A stretch of 64,000 bases of DNA from positions 124,001-188,000 of the forward strand of contig NZ_AP024896.1 of assembly GCF_024347055.1 (NCBI RefSeq), given 5' to 3'. Position 1 is the first letter of the stretch, and each line of letters starts with the position of its first letter. Below the pieces are notes generated by a model. It did not search any database. It worked only from the letters and a program-made list of their open reading frames with translations, and was not told the origin of the DNA. A program made the position numbers and the translations under genes. Source of the stretch: Vibrio porteresiae DSM 19223 (GTDB taxonomy: Bacteria > Pseudomonadota > Gammaproteobacteria > Enterobacterales > Vibrionaceae). Positions 8,033 to 17,923 of this stretch are shown here, in pieces.

Positions 8033-10645
8033 GTGATCCGTATTGAATTACCCACTCTTATTGCAAAGTTGAATGCGCAAAGTAAGCTGGCTCTCGAGCA
8101 AGCGGCGTCGTTGTGCATTGAACGTCAGCATCCAGAAGTCACCTTAGAACACTACTTGGATGTCCTGACAGATAACCCATTGTCTGATGTTCGCATCGTA
8201 TTAAAACAAGCGAACATTGAGCTAGATGCTGTTAAACAAGCGCTTGCATCCAGTTATGCCCGTGAACAGTCTCTGGATACTTACCCAGCATTTTCTCCTC
8301 TTCTCGTCGAAGTGCTGCAAGAAGCGTGGTTGCTTTCAACGACCGAACTTGAGCAGAGTGAATTGCGCTCTGGGGCGGTTTTCCTTGCGGCCATTACTCG
8401 CGCCGACCGCTATTTGCCTTTGAAACTGATTAAACTTTTTGATGGCATTAACCGTGAAAGTTTGAAAAAACACTTTGCGACCATTTTGGCGGATTCTGCT
8501 GAAACTGCGGTTGAGAAGTCTTCTCCAGCTGCGGCAAAAAATGCAGCATTGAATGCAGATTCGTCACCACTAGCTAAATATTGCACCAACGTGACCGAGC
8601 AAGCTCGCAATGGCGAACTTGATCCGGTTTTGTGTCGTGAGAATGAACTGAACCTGATGATCGACATCCTGTGCCGTCGTCGTAAGAACAACCCTATCGT
8701 GGTTGGCGATGCCGGCGTAGGTAAAAGTGCCATGATTGAAGGTTTGGCGCTGCGTGTCGTTGCGGGTCAAGTACCGACGCAACTACAAAAAATTGAATTG
8801 TACTCGCTCGATTTAGGTCTGCTTCAAGCGGGTGCATCAGTGAAAGGGGAATTCGAAAAGCGCCTTAAAGGGGTTATCGATGCGATTAAACACGCACCCC
8901 ACCCAATCATTTTGTTTATTGATGAAGCTCATACCCTCATTGGTTCTGGTAACCAAGAAGGGGGCAGTGATGCAGCCAACTTGCTAAAACCGGCACTTGC
9001 TCGTGGAGAGTTAAGTACGATTGCGGCAACGACTTGGAAAGAATACAAAAAGTATTTTGAAAAAGATCCTGCATTAACTCGTCGTTTCCAACTGGTAAAA
9101 TTGGAAGAACCTACCATCACTCAAGCCGTTGATATTCTTCGTGGTTTGAACGGCGTCTATGAGAAAGCACACAACGTATTGATCACCGATGATGCGTTGA
9201 AAGCGGCTGCTGAACTCTCAGCTCGTTATATCTCTGGCCGTCAACTGCCAGATAAAGCGATCGATGTGTTGGATACGGCTTGTGCGCGTATCGCAATCAA
9301 CATGACCACACCACCGAATCGTATTGCGTTGCTCGAAACAGAATGTCATCAGCGTCAACTTGAGATCAAAATGCTTGAGCGCGCGATGTATTTAGGTCAA
9401 GAGATCAATGCAGATCGTCTAGATCAACTGCGCGAGCAAGAGCAGTTAGATGAAGTGGAAAAAGAAACCTTAAACGCAAAATGGCAATCACAAAAAGCGC
9501 TTGTGGAATCGATTGTTGCGCTGCGCGCTGAGTTGATGGAAGCGGTTGATGCAGAAGAGAAAGACGAAGAGCAGTTAGCTGATCTGCGCCGTGAATTGCA
9601 AAACCAGTATGCAGAACTGAATGCGATTCCTCATGATGAACGTCTGATGTGCCCACAAGTTGGTGCCGATCAAATTGCCGAGGTAATTGCTGATTGGACT
9701 GGCGTACCTGTGGATCAAATGAACACGGACGAACTCCACAAAATCACGCATCTTACTGAGATTTTAGGTAAGGCTATCAAAGGTCAAGACACCGCTATTG
9801 AGCGTGTACATCGTCATCTTTTGACTGCTCGTGCTGACTTGCGTCGTCCTGGTCGCCCTAAAGGCGCTTTCCTATTGGTTGGTCCAAGTGGTGTTGGTAA
9901 AACAGAAACCGTCGTGCAACTTGCAGACCAGCTTTACGGTGGTCAACAGTTCCTTACCACTATCAATATGTCGGAATACCAAGAGAAACATACGGTTTCA
10001 CGCCTGATTGGTTCACCTCCAGGTTATGTAGGTTACGGTGAAGGTGGTGTGTTAACGGAAGCAATTCGCAAGATGCCATATTCCGTTGTTCTTCTTGATG
10101 AAGTTGAGAAAGCACACCCTGAAGTGCTGAACATCTTCTATCAAGCGTTTGATAAAGGCGAACTTTGTGATGGTGAAGGTCGTAAGATTGATTGCCAAAA
10201 CATCGTCTTCTTCCTGACATCAAACCTCGGTTTCCAAACCATCGTTGATTACTCAGAAAACCTGTCTGAACTTGGTGATGCGCTTTATCCAGAATTAGCG
10301 GCTTTCTTTAAACCTGCATTGCTCGCTCGCATGGAAGTGATTCCTTACATGCCACTAAACAAAGAAGTACTGAATGAGATCGTGAAAGGCAAGCTTGCTC
10401 GTCTAGAAACGCTCTTTAAGACTCGTTACGGTGCTGAAGTAGTGATTGAAGATTCTCTGATTGAAGAGATTCTTAACCGCGCGACTCGCTCTGAAAATGG
10501 CGCGCGTATGCTCGAAGCGATTATCGAAGGACAACTGTTACCGCCAGTCTCATTAGCACTGTTAAATAAACTGGCTGCTAAAGAACCTGTCGTGCGCATT
10601 TCATTGTCTGCGCAAGATGGTGAATTTGTAGGAGAGGTAGAGTAA
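8033..10645 (+). CDS. clpV: T6SS sheath-recycling AAA+ ATPase ClpV/TssH (VasG)
   Basis: A Clp/Hsp100 unfoldase of about 870 residues. An N domain binds contracted sheath. Two AAA+ modules follow, with Walker A motifs GDAGVGKSA near residue 225 and GPSGVGKTE near residue 617, and Walker B motifs IILFIDEAHTL and VVLLDEVEKAH. The coiled middle domain lies around 420-520. The GTG at 8033 gives the family N-terminus MIRIELPTLI and sits 8-9 bases after AGG; a GTG at 8024 would add three valines. It pulls TssB-TssC apart after contraction so the sheath can be reused. It is followed two bases later by vasH. Confidence 0.95.
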   Translation: MIRIELPTLIAKLNAQSKLALEQAASLCIERQHPEVTLEHYLDVLTDNPLSDVRIVLKQANIELDAVKQALASSYAREQSLDTYPAFSPLLVEVLQEAWLLSTTELEQSELRSGAVFLAAITRADRYLPLKLIKLFDGINRESLKKHFATILADSAETAVEKSSPAAAKNAALNADSSPLAKYCTNVTEQARNGELDPVLCRENELNLMIDILCRRRKNNPIVVGDAGVGKSAMIEGLALRVVAGQVPTQLQKIELYSLDLGLLQAGASVKGEFEKRLKGVIDAIKHAPHPIILFIDEAHTLIGSGNQEGGSDAANLLKPALARGELSTIAATTWKEYKKYFEKDPALTRRFQLVKLEEPTITQAVDILRGLNGVYEKAHNVLITDDALKAAAELSARYISGRQLPDKAIDVLDTACARIAINMTTPPNRIALLETECHQRQLEIKMLERAMYLGQEINADRLDQLREQEQLDEVEKETLNAKWQSQKALVESIVALRAELMEAVDAEEKDEEQLADLRRELQNQYAELNAIPHDERLMCPQVGADQIAEVIADWTGVPVDQMNTDELHKITHLTEILGKAIKGQDTAIERVHRHLLTARADLRRPGRPKGAFLLVGPSGVGKTETVVQLADQLYGGQQFLTTINMSEYQEKHTVSRLIGSPPGYVGYGEGGVLTEAIRKMPYSVVLLDEVEKAHPEVLNIFYQAFDKGELCDGEGRKIDCQNIVFFLTSNLGFQTIVDYSENLSELGDALYPELAAFFKPALLARMEVIPYMPLNKEVLNEIVKGKLARLETLFKTRYGAEVVIEDSLIEEILNRATRSENGARMLEAIIEGQLLPPVSLALLNKLAAKEPVVRISLSAQDGEFVGEVE

Positions 10646-10647
10646 TC

Positions 10648-12234
10648 ATGAGTAATTGGCTAGCTTTCGCGACCGATCTTGTTGGATTAAGAAAGCCCCA
10701 ACAACTTGCGACTCGATTCGTCGATATCGTGTCGCAAGAGCTTGGTCTTTCTACTTGCATGCTATTGATGCCCTCTTCGGATGGGCGTCTGCTTGTTCCT
10801 CACAATGACACACTGCCATTTTCATGGTCGGTAACGGATTTTGATACCCCATTTGCCCATGTGCTGCAGTCATCCAATGCGATGCATTTGACGGCGGATG
10901 AGCTGGTGTTTTGGCAAGCGAACCGCATGTTCAATCAACTGACAACTCGCGTTGGCATGTTTGATTCGGTACTGATTCAACCATTGCCATTGGGAACTCG
11001 TCACGTCCAATCCATTTTATTGATGATTGGTGAGAGTCATGTGGTTACCACGGCTTTTGATGATGAGCATTTCGTTAAATTTGTGGCGGTATTTTCTCAG
11101 CAGTGGGAACTGCTCAGTGAAATGGCGCGCGAAGAGCAAAATCGTCAGGTTCTGACCGAATCGTTGTCTGATATTCAACGTAGCTCTACGCAGCAATCGC
11201 TGGTGAACAATCTTGCTCGTAAGCTCATCGGCCAAAGTGAAGTGATGCAGAAATTGCGTCAGCAAATCGCCAGTGCTGCTCAGTCTCAGCTTTCTGTGAT
11301 GGTTCAGGGCGAAACCGGTACTGGTAAAGAGTTGGTTGCGGAGGCAGTGCATCAGCTCTCTTCCCGTAAAGAGGCACCTTTTGTTGCGATCAACTGTGCT
11401 GCGATTCCTGAAAACCTGCTGGAAAGTGAGCTATTTGGCTACTGCAAAGGGGCGTTTTCTGGTGCAGATAGTGATAAGCAAGGCCTAATTGCCCAAGCCA
11501 ATGGCGGCACGCTATTTCTTGATGAAATCGGTGATATGCCTTTGGCTCTGCAAGCTAAGTTATTGCGTGTATTGGAATCGCGTACTTTCCGCCCTGTGGG
11601 TGGCAAGCAAGAGCAGACATCTGATTTTCGTTTGGTATCGGCTACTCACGTGAACTTGATTGACCAAGTGCGTAAGCGTGCTTTTCGCCAAGACCTTTAT
11701 TACCGTCTGTTCCAATATCCGATTACCTTGCCTCGTCTAGCGACTCGTTTAGACGATATTGATCAACTGAGTCAGCATTTCGTTGAAATATTCAATCAAC
11801 AAAACGGTAGAAATATCCGTGGGTTACATTTCAAAGCGATCGATTGTCTAAAGCAGCATAACTTTCCTGGTAACGTTCGTGAGCTAAAGCACCTGATCGA
11901 ATTTGGATGTGCGCAAACGCTGGATGGTACGCAAGTCGAGGAGCATTGCTTTGCGCATCGTATCCATGCAATGGCAGCACTCTCTCTTGAGCCTGAAATG
12001 CCACAAGCGATGGCCTCAGAGTCAGTAATGCAAACACAGGTAACGGCTCCGGCAGAATCCAATTACAACGTCATTAGTGATTTGAAACAGGCACTTAATG
12101 ATTTCGAAGCCAAAATCATTAGCGAACGTCTTAAACGTTTCTCTGGCGATCGGGCAAAAGCAGCAGAAAGTTTAGGTATTCCTAAACGGACTCTGGCATA
12201 CAAATGCCTGAAACTGGAGATCAAAGCTCAATGA
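10648..12234 (+). CDS. vasH: Sigma-54-dependent T6SS activator VasH
   Basis: A 528-residue enhancer-binding protein. The N-terminal ~170 residues resemble a GAF-like sensor domain. The AAA+ domain has Walker A GETGTGKE, the sigma-54 contact loop as GAFSGA (Thr replaced by Ser) and GGTLFLDEIGDMPL. The C-terminal Fis-type helix-turn-helix includes RAKAAESLGIPKRTLAYKCLKL. In V. cholerae VasH with RpoN activates hcp and auxiliary vgrG units, while the main cluster is controlled separately; that is known of the family, not visible here. The stop overlaps the vasI start in ATGA. Confidence 0.94.
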   Translation: MSNWLAFATDLVGLRKPQQLATRFVDIVSQELGLSTCMLLMPSSDGRLLVPHNDTLPFSWSVTDFDTPFAHVLQSSNAMHLTADELVFWQANRMFNQLTTRVGMFDSVLIQPLPLGTRHVQSILLMIGESHVVTTAFDDEHFVKFVAVFSQQWELLSEMAREEQNRQVLTESLSDIQRSSTQQSLVNNLARKLIGQSEVMQKLRQQIASAAQSQLSVMVQGETGTGKELVAEAVHQLSSRKEAPFVAINCAAIPENLLESELFGYCKGAFSGADSDKQGLIAQANGGTLFLDEIGDMPLALQAKLLRVLESRTFRPVGGKQEQTSDFRLVSATHVNLIDQVRKRAFRQDLYYRLFQYPITLPRLATRLDDIDQLSQHFVEIFNQQNGRNIRGLHFKAIDCLKQHNFPGNVRELKHLIEFGCAQTLDGTQVEEHCFAHRIHAMAALSLEPEMPQAMASESVMQTQVTAPAESNYNVISDLKQALNDFEAKIISERLKRFSGDRAKAAESLGIPKRTLAYKCLKLEIKAQ

Positions 12235-12887
12235 ATAAGAAGCGCATATGTGTTTGGTTAGGCCTTTTATCAACGTTAGCCACTGTGCCTAGTGTCACTC
12301 AGGCGGCAGATAAACGTTTGGAGCAAGCTGAGCAGTGTCGTTTAGTGTCTGGACGTTTAGAGCGTTTAGACTGCTTTGATCGGGTATTTAAAACTCCGCT
12401 GCCGGCAACAGAAGTGACCGGTCAGGCTTATCCCGAAGCATGGCAACGCGCTATCGATGCGGCCCATCAAGACGGTGATAAGGTCAGAACATTGGTGACT
12501 CAAGGTGAAGGTAAGGGAAGCAGCGCTTGGTTAGCTTTTACTGCGCTCAATAGTCATACACAGTTTCAAGGTAATGCTAAACCCGTGTTGTTGATGAGCT
12601 GTATGAACAATTTAAGTCGGGTTGAGTTAGCGCTTCCAGATCCAGTGCAAGACGGTCGTATCCGTGTTGCTGTAGCGGGCGGACAGCAACAGTTTTGGCG
12701 TAGTGACGATTTAGGCGTATTGATGTCATCTGCTCGTGGTCTGCCAGCGATTGATATGATGAAAGCCATGACATCAGGGAATCGTTTAGTTCTTCGTTCT
12801 AACGCGACGTTTGCTGATGGATTAGAGTTTGATACACGTGACGTGGCAGATGATCTTTCTGCACTGCGTCAACGTTGTGGTTGGTAG
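12231..12887 (+). CDS. vasI: T6SS-associated periplasmic protein VasI
   Basis: A 218-residue protein with a cleavable signal peptide (MNKKRICVWLGLL..., probable cleavage after VTQA near residue 25). The mature N-terminus carries EQCRLVSGRLERLDCFDRVF, the conserved two-cysteine segment of the VasI/TagO family. The exact role is not established in general, though the family is tied to T6SS clusters. The start is the ATG at 12231 overlapping the vasH stop, rather than an upstream in-frame codon inside vasH. It is followed eight bases later by tssA. Confidence 0.88.
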   Translation: MNKKRICVWLGLLSTLATVPSVTQAADKRLEQAEQCRLVSGRLERLDCFDRVFKTPLPATEVTGQAYPEAWQRAIDAAHQDGDKVRTLVTQGEGKGSSAWLAFTALNSHTQFQGNAKPVLLMSCMNNLSRVELALPDPVQDGRIRVAVAGGQQQFWRSDDLGVLMSSARGLPAIDMMKAMTSGNRLVLRSNATFADGLEFDTRDVADDLSALRQRCGW

Positions 12888-12895
12888 GGGGCACG

Positions 12896-14302
12896 ATGGA
12901 ATTAGCTCAATATCGTCAATGTGTTGCCCAGCCGATTGCGGGTGAGAACCCAGTTGGTGAACGTTTAATCGATGATCCGCTGTTTGATTTTGTTGAAGAT
13001 CAGATGATGAAAGTGGGCTCACTTTCTCATGGCAGTGTGCAATGGGAAGAGGTCGAGCACAGTGCGGTTAAGTTGTTGGCGGAAAAAAGCAAAGACATCA
13101 AGTTACTGGTGTATTTGCTGCAATGTCTTCACAACGATCCGACACCGACACGTTTCACCACCTCTTTGGATGTGATGACCGATTTCATGGTGCATTTTTG
13201 GGAAGAGAGTTATCCCGCACCAGGGAAGCGAGGCAATCTACCACGCCGTAAGTTTTTCAGCCAAATGGTGCAACGTTTCTCTCTCGTAGTGGAGAAACTG
13301 GAATATCACCGTTTTGATGGAACAGCGCGCGAAGCAGTGCTGCAGTCGCTGCAAGCATGGGAGCAAGTGATTGAATCGCATGGCTTGTCATCTGATGTGG
13401 TTGAGGCTGTTGCGCGCAAAATTCAAAACGAATTACGTCGAATTGAAGAGCGACAAAAAGTCGAGCAACAAAAGCCTGCGACGGCGCCAGAAAGTGAAGT
13501 GCGTTCAACTGCGACGCCAACTTCGTTGTCAGTCGATCATTCCAGTGATAAAGCTGCTAAGCAAACGTTATTAAAAGTCGCTGATTTTCTTGCAGAACAA
13601 GAGTTCGGTATCGCTTTATCCATTCGTCTTCGCCGTTATGCCGTGTGGGGCAGTATTACTTCGCTACCCGATCACAAACCTGATGGCGAAACTCTACTGC
13701 GCGGTATGCAACAAGACCGAGTAAAAGATTACCAAGACCAAATGCGTCATCCAGATTTGGCTTTATGGCGCAAAGTTGAGCAGAGCTTAACCATGTCGCC
13801 ATACTGGTTTGACGGGCATTTAATGAGTTACACCATCGCCGACAATCTAGGTAAACAAGATTGGTGTCAGGCGATTAAAGAAGAAACTCAGCAATTTTTA
13901 GAGCGTTTACCATCGCTATTAGAATTGAAGTTTAAAGGGGGAGAACCTTTTGTCTCTGATGCCGTAAAGGAGTGGCTAGCTTCTAAAAACGGTGTACAGG
14001 CTCAAGGTTCATCTGGCGGCGGTGATTGGCAAGAAAAACGCCAAGAAGCGTTCACTATGGCAAAAGAGGGTGGCATTGCTGTGGCACTTTCGATGCTCAA
14101 TGAAGGGCTTGTGAACGCCAACGAACCTCGCGACAGATTCTATTGGCGCTTGCTGTCTGCTGATGTGATGCAAGCAAATCACCTCGATGGAATGGCAAAA
14201 GAGCAGTACCAAACATTACATAAACAAGTGACTACCATGAGCGTTACCGATTGGGAACCGTCACTAATTGCACAACTAGAAAGAAATACAACGTCAGAGT
14301 AA
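12896..14302 (+). CDS. tssA: T6SS TssA-type cap protein (VasJ)
   Basis: A 468-residue ImpA_N-domain protein; the N-terminal domain includes QCVAQPIAGENPVGERLIDDPLFDFVEDQM. A charged linker around 190-215 leads into a C-terminal helical domain ending SDWEPSLIAQLERN-like. TssA proteins prime baseplate assembly and coordinate sheath and tube growth at the distal end. The start at 12896 gives the canonical MELAQYRQ N-terminus. The spacing (vasI stop eight bases upstream, tssM 16 bases downstream with AAGGA before it) indicates the same operon. Confidence 0.92.
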   Translation: MELAQYRQCVAQPIAGENPVGERLIDDPLFDFVEDQMMKVGSLSHGSVQWEEVEHSAVKLLAEKSKDIKLLVYLLQCLHNDPTPTRFTTSLDVMTDFMVHFWEESYPAPGKRGNLPRRKFFSQMVQRFSLVVEKLEYHRFDGTAREAVLQSLQAWEQVIESHGLSSDVVEAVARKIQNELRRIEERQKVEQQKPATAPESEVRSTATPTSLSVDHSSDKAAKQTLLKVADFLAEQEFGIALSIRLRRYAVWGSITSLPDHKPDGETLLRGMQQDRVKDYQDQMRHPDLALWRKVEQSLTMSPYWFDGHLMSYTIADNLGKQDWCQAIKEETQQFLERLPSLLELKFKGGEPFVSDAVKEWLASKNGVQAQGSSGGGDWQEKRQEAFTMAKEGGIAVALSMLNEGLVNANEPRDRFYWRLLSADVMQANHLDGMAKEQYQTLHKQVTTMSVTDWEPSLIAQLERNTTSE

Positions 14303-14318
14303 ATGAAGGACACAATCC

Positions 14319-17300
14319 ATGTGGAAAGTTATTGTCGGAATAGTGAAAAAGCTTAAGCCAGGAATGGTCTCAGCACTTCCCATTTTGCTATTCACCACAT
14401 TCATTCTATTGAATGTGGCAATTTGGTGGGCAGGACCTTGGCTAGAAATTTATGGCATTAAACCTCTCGAATCCGTAACGGCTAGAGCGATTGCGAGTGC
14501 ACTATTTACCTTAGGCTGCTTTGGCTTATGGGGTTTATGGCAAGCGCGTAAACTCAAAGCATTCCAAGCGCAGCAACAGCGTGAAGAGCAGCTACGTGAA
14601 GACCCAATCAAAGTCTACGAAGAGCGTCAAGAAGCAGAACTCAACCAAGTGATGGTTGATATGAAGCAGAACTTGAATAAGCGTAACTATTTATACGCTT
14701 TGCCTTGGTACTTGGTGATGGGCCTGGAAAATGCCGGTAAGACTAGCCTTATCAACCGCTCTGGACAAAACTTCGTTTTCTCTTCCGTTCGTCGCGCCTC
14801 TGGTAAGAAGAGTGACAACCCATATTCGTTTGACTGGTGGATTGGTGACGATTCCGTTCTGATTGATCCTGATGGTGAGCTGTTAACTCAGGGTAGTCGT
14901 GAAATGGATAACGATGGCGAAATGGAACGCCGTTTATGGCAACATTTCGTTAATTGGCTTGACCGTACCCGCAGTCGCCGTCCTCTTAACGGTATTGTGC
15001 TGGCTCTTGATATTTCTCATCTCGCGACTGCAACAGCTACTGAACGTAAAGCTTATGCAAGTTTGCTACGTGCTCGTATTCGCGAAGTGATGGAAACGCT
15101 GTCGACTCGTTTGCCTGTGTACATCGCACTAACTAAACTCGATTTGCTTTATGGCTTTGAACCGTTCTTTAAACACTACTCCAAGTCTGAACGTGAAGAA
15201 GTATTAGGTTTCACTTTCTCTCTAGAATCGATTGAGCAGTTAGACCATTGGCTTGATGAATTTTCTAAAGATTACGGTAAATTTGTTGAGCGTATTAACG
15301 ACATTCTTCCTGAAGCCGTTGCGGATACCATGCCACTTGATGAGCGTAATGCAATTTACAGCTTTACGCGCCAAATGGCGGGTTTAAAAGATATCCTGCT
15401 GCAATTCTTTGAAGATGCATTAGCGAGTGACCAGTTCTCCACTTCAGCGTTGGTGCGTGGTGCGTACTTTACTTCTGTGTATCAACAAGGTGTTCCAACC
15501 AACGCATTTGATGATGCTGCGTCTCGTCGCTATGGCTTAACCCATGCAGTTAACCGCGCGCAACATGCGAAAAACTCAACGGTTTATTTCACACAGAAAC
15601 TGTTTAATAACATCATCTACCCTGAAGCGGGTTTGGCATCGGATAACTTCCGTGTTACTCGTCAAAAACGTCGCTTGATGGGGCTGTCTGTGCTCTCTTG
15701 CTCGATTGTTTCTGTGCTCCTTATCGGCTCTTGGCAACGTAATTACGATGCAAACATCCACCACTCTGACGCGGTGTTAGCTAAAGTAAACCAGTATAAA
15801 CAAGAGTTTCCATCCAATCTAAAAATGGCATCACAGCAAGAAGTGCTTGAGCCGTTAAATAAGATTCGTGAAGCAACACTTGAATTTGGTTTCTTCCGTG
15901 ACAAACCTAAATACGTATCGGATTTGGGCTTATATCAAGGGCACACCATTGGTCCTCGCGTTGAAGAGACGTATCTGAACCTGCTGGAAACTCGTTTCCT
16001 ACCGCTATTGATGGCTGACGTTGTTGTTGATCTGAAAAACGCGCGTACCGATGAAGAGAAGCTCGCCATCTTACGTGTGTATCGCATGATGACCGACAAG
16101 AGCGGTCGCTATAAAGATTACGTTATGGACTACTTTGCTAAACATTGGCAAAAAGAGTTCTCTGGTGAGCGTGAGATCCAAGATGAATTGCAAGGTCACT
16201 TAGATTACGCAATGCGTCATACCGATTTGACTGCCGACCGTAAACACGGTGACAAAATGGCGGACAAAGTAATGAGTCCTTATGACCAAACGATCGCTAA
16301 AGTCCAACAACAGTTAGGTTCAATGCCAAACGAACAGCGCGTATATCGTAATCTGAAATTGAGCGCGCAAACGGTATTAGGTCCTGCTATCAACTTACGT
16401 AGCTTGATTGGTCCGGTATTTGACGTGGTATTTGAAGAGCGTGTCATGAACAGTGGCAACTTGTATATTCCTCAAATGCTGACTAAACAAGGCTTTGAAG
16501 ATTACTTTATGCCGCAATCAGAATCAGTTTCTGAACTGGCGTTGATCGACAGTTGGGTTTTAGGTCAAACCAAATCGGCTAACTTCAGTGAAGCGGACAA
16601 ACAAGCTCTACGTGACCGTATTCGCCAGCTATATATCGGTGATTACACCAACACTTGGCGTAACGCATTAAATGAAATCGACGTGAAATACTTCAGCGAT
16701 ATTAATGATGCGGTTACCGTATTGGAAAACATCACAGGTAACGTCGAACCGCTGCAACGCTTGCTGCGTACCTTAGACTTCAACACTGAAATGTTTGGTG
16801 AAATCAGCAATGATGACGCAAGCAAAGAATTAGTGAAAAGTTCTAAGTACAAAGTGGCTGCCAATATTGAAGCTCCGTTCTCTGAATTGAACGACATGCT
16901 AAAACCTGTTGGTGATAAGCCAGCATACTTCCAAGAAGTATTGTCATCGATTGATGAGTTGAAAAACTATCTGAAAGCGATTCAAGATGCGCCAGACATG
17001 GGCACTGCTGCGCTGGATGCAACCAAAGCGCGTTTGAAACTGGTCAATGCGGATCCAATTTATACCCTAAAACGTATCGCCTCTGGTTTACCAAAACCGC
17101 TCGATACCATGATGACTAAATTGGCCGATGAAAGCTGGTATGTAGTGAAACAGGCGGCGATCAAACACCTTGAGACTCGTTGGCATGATGATGTTTATGC
17201 TACTTTCCAAGAAAAATTGGCTAACCGTTATCCGTTTAATCCGACCTCGAAAAAAGATGTCTCTTTAGATGATTTCGAATCGTTCTTTGCACCAAACGGT

Positions 17301-17861
17301 ACACTGGATAGCTTCTACAAAAACCAACTGAAAATGTTCATCGATGAGAACATCAGTGTTGGTAACGGCGAAGGTGACCACTCGATCGTTCGTAAAGATG
17401 TATTGGAAGAGATCAAACAAGCAGAGCGTATCCGCCAAGCCTTCTTTAACCGTAAAGGGGTGCTGGATGTGAGCTTCTCTGTTGAGCCACTGCGTCTAAC
17501 TGGTAACAAACGTCGTAGCGTACTTAACGTCGATGGTCAGTACTTGGCGTACAGCCATGGTCCTCGTGAAAACGTAGAACTGATTTGGCCAAACACCTTA
17601 CGTGACTCCGCTATCTCTAAAGTGACTTTGGTACCAACGAAGAGCAACGTTTCTCCACGCAGTATCTCCATTCAAGGCCCATGGGCGTTCTTCCGCCTGC
17701 TGGATCAAGGTGATGTGATTGCGGCGAGCGCAACTTCTGTTGACTATAAGTTCACGGTTGATGAGGGTGATATGATCTATCGCATCAACTCTGAGGCAGA
17801 CGCAAACCCATTCACTGAACGGTTGTTCAAATCGTTCAACCTGTCTCAAACCTTATATTAA
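14319..17861 (+). CDS. tssM: T6SS inner-membrane core protein TssM (VasK/IcmF)
   Basis: A 1180-residue IcmF family protein. Two N-terminal transmembrane helices (about 18-38 and 52-72) precede a cytoplasmic NTPase-like domain with Walker A GLENAGKTSLI near residue 133. A third helix around 450-470 leads into a large periplasmic part that binds TssJ. The Walker A motif is intact, so nucleotide binding is plausible. With TssJ and TssL it forms the trans-envelope channel. A hairpin with a T-rich tail directly after the stop separates it from vasL. Confidence 0.95.
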   Translation: MWKVIVGIVKKLKPGMVSALPILLFTTFILLNVAIWWAGPWLEIYGIKPLESVTARAIASALFTLGCFGLWGLWQARKLKAFQAQQQREEQLREDPIKVYEERQEAELNQVMVDMKQNLNKRNYLYALPWYLVMGLENAGKTSLINRSGQNFVFSSVRRASGKKSDNPYSFDWWIGDDSVLIDPDGELLTQGSREMDNDGEMERRLWQHFVNWLDRTRSRRPLNGIVLALDISHLATATATERKAYASLLRARIREVMETLSTRLPVYIALTKLDLLYGFEPFFKHYSKSEREEVLGFTFSLESIEQLDHWLDEFSKDYGKFVERINDILPEAVADTMPLDERNAIYSFTRQMAGLKDILLQFFEDALASDQFSTSALVRGAYFTSVYQQGVPTNAFDDAASRRYGLTHAVNRAQHAKNSTVYFTQKLFNNIIYPEAGLASDNFRVTRQKRRLMGLSVLSCSIVSVLLIGSWQRNYDANIHHSDAVLAKVNQYKQEFPSNLKMASQQEVLEPLNKIREATLEFGFFRDKPKYVSDLGLYQGHTIGPRVEETYLNLLETRFLPLLMADVVVDLKNARTDEEKLAILRVYRMMTDKSGRYKDYVMDYFAKHWQKEFSGEREIQDELQGHLDYAMRHTDLTADRKHGDKMADKVMSPYDQTIAKVQQQLGSMPNEQRVYRNLKLSAQTVLGPAINLRSLIGPVFDVVFEERVMNSGNLYIPQMLTKQGFEDYFMPQSESVSELALIDSWVLGQTKSANFSEADKQALRDRIRQLYIGDYTNTWRNALNEIDVKYFSDINDAVTVLENITGNVEPLQRLLRTLDFNTEMFGEISNDDASKELVKSSKYKVAANIEAPFSELNDMLKPVGDKPAYFQEVLSSIDELKNYLKAIQDAPDMGTAALDATKARLKLVNADPIYTLKRIASGLPKPLDTMMTKLADESWYVVKQAAIKHLETRWHDDVYATFQEKLANRYPFNPTSKKDVSLDDFESFFAPNGTLDSFYKNQLKMFIDENISVGNGEGDHSIVRKDVLEEIKQAERIRQAFFNRKGVLDVSFSVEPLRLTGNKRRSVLNVDGQYLAYSHGPRENVELIWPNTLRDSAISKVTLVPTKSNVSPRSISIQGPWAFFRLLDQGDVIAASATSVDYKFTVDEGDMIYRINSEADANPFTERLFKSFNLSQTLY

Positions 17862-17867
17862 TCAACC

Positions 17868-17897
17868 AGGAGCGGGGAAACTCGCTCCTTTTCTTTG
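17868..17897 (+). terminator. Intrinsic terminator or attenuator between tssM and vasL
   Basis: A seven-base stem AGGAGCG / CGCTCCT with an eight-base loop is followed by TTTCTTTG. It lies seven bases after the tssM stop and 27 bases before vasL, so it probably reduces rather than ends transcription into vasL. Confidence 0.6.
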
Positions 17898-17923
17898 TTT
17901 TAGCTTTACAGAGCGATTTCGAT

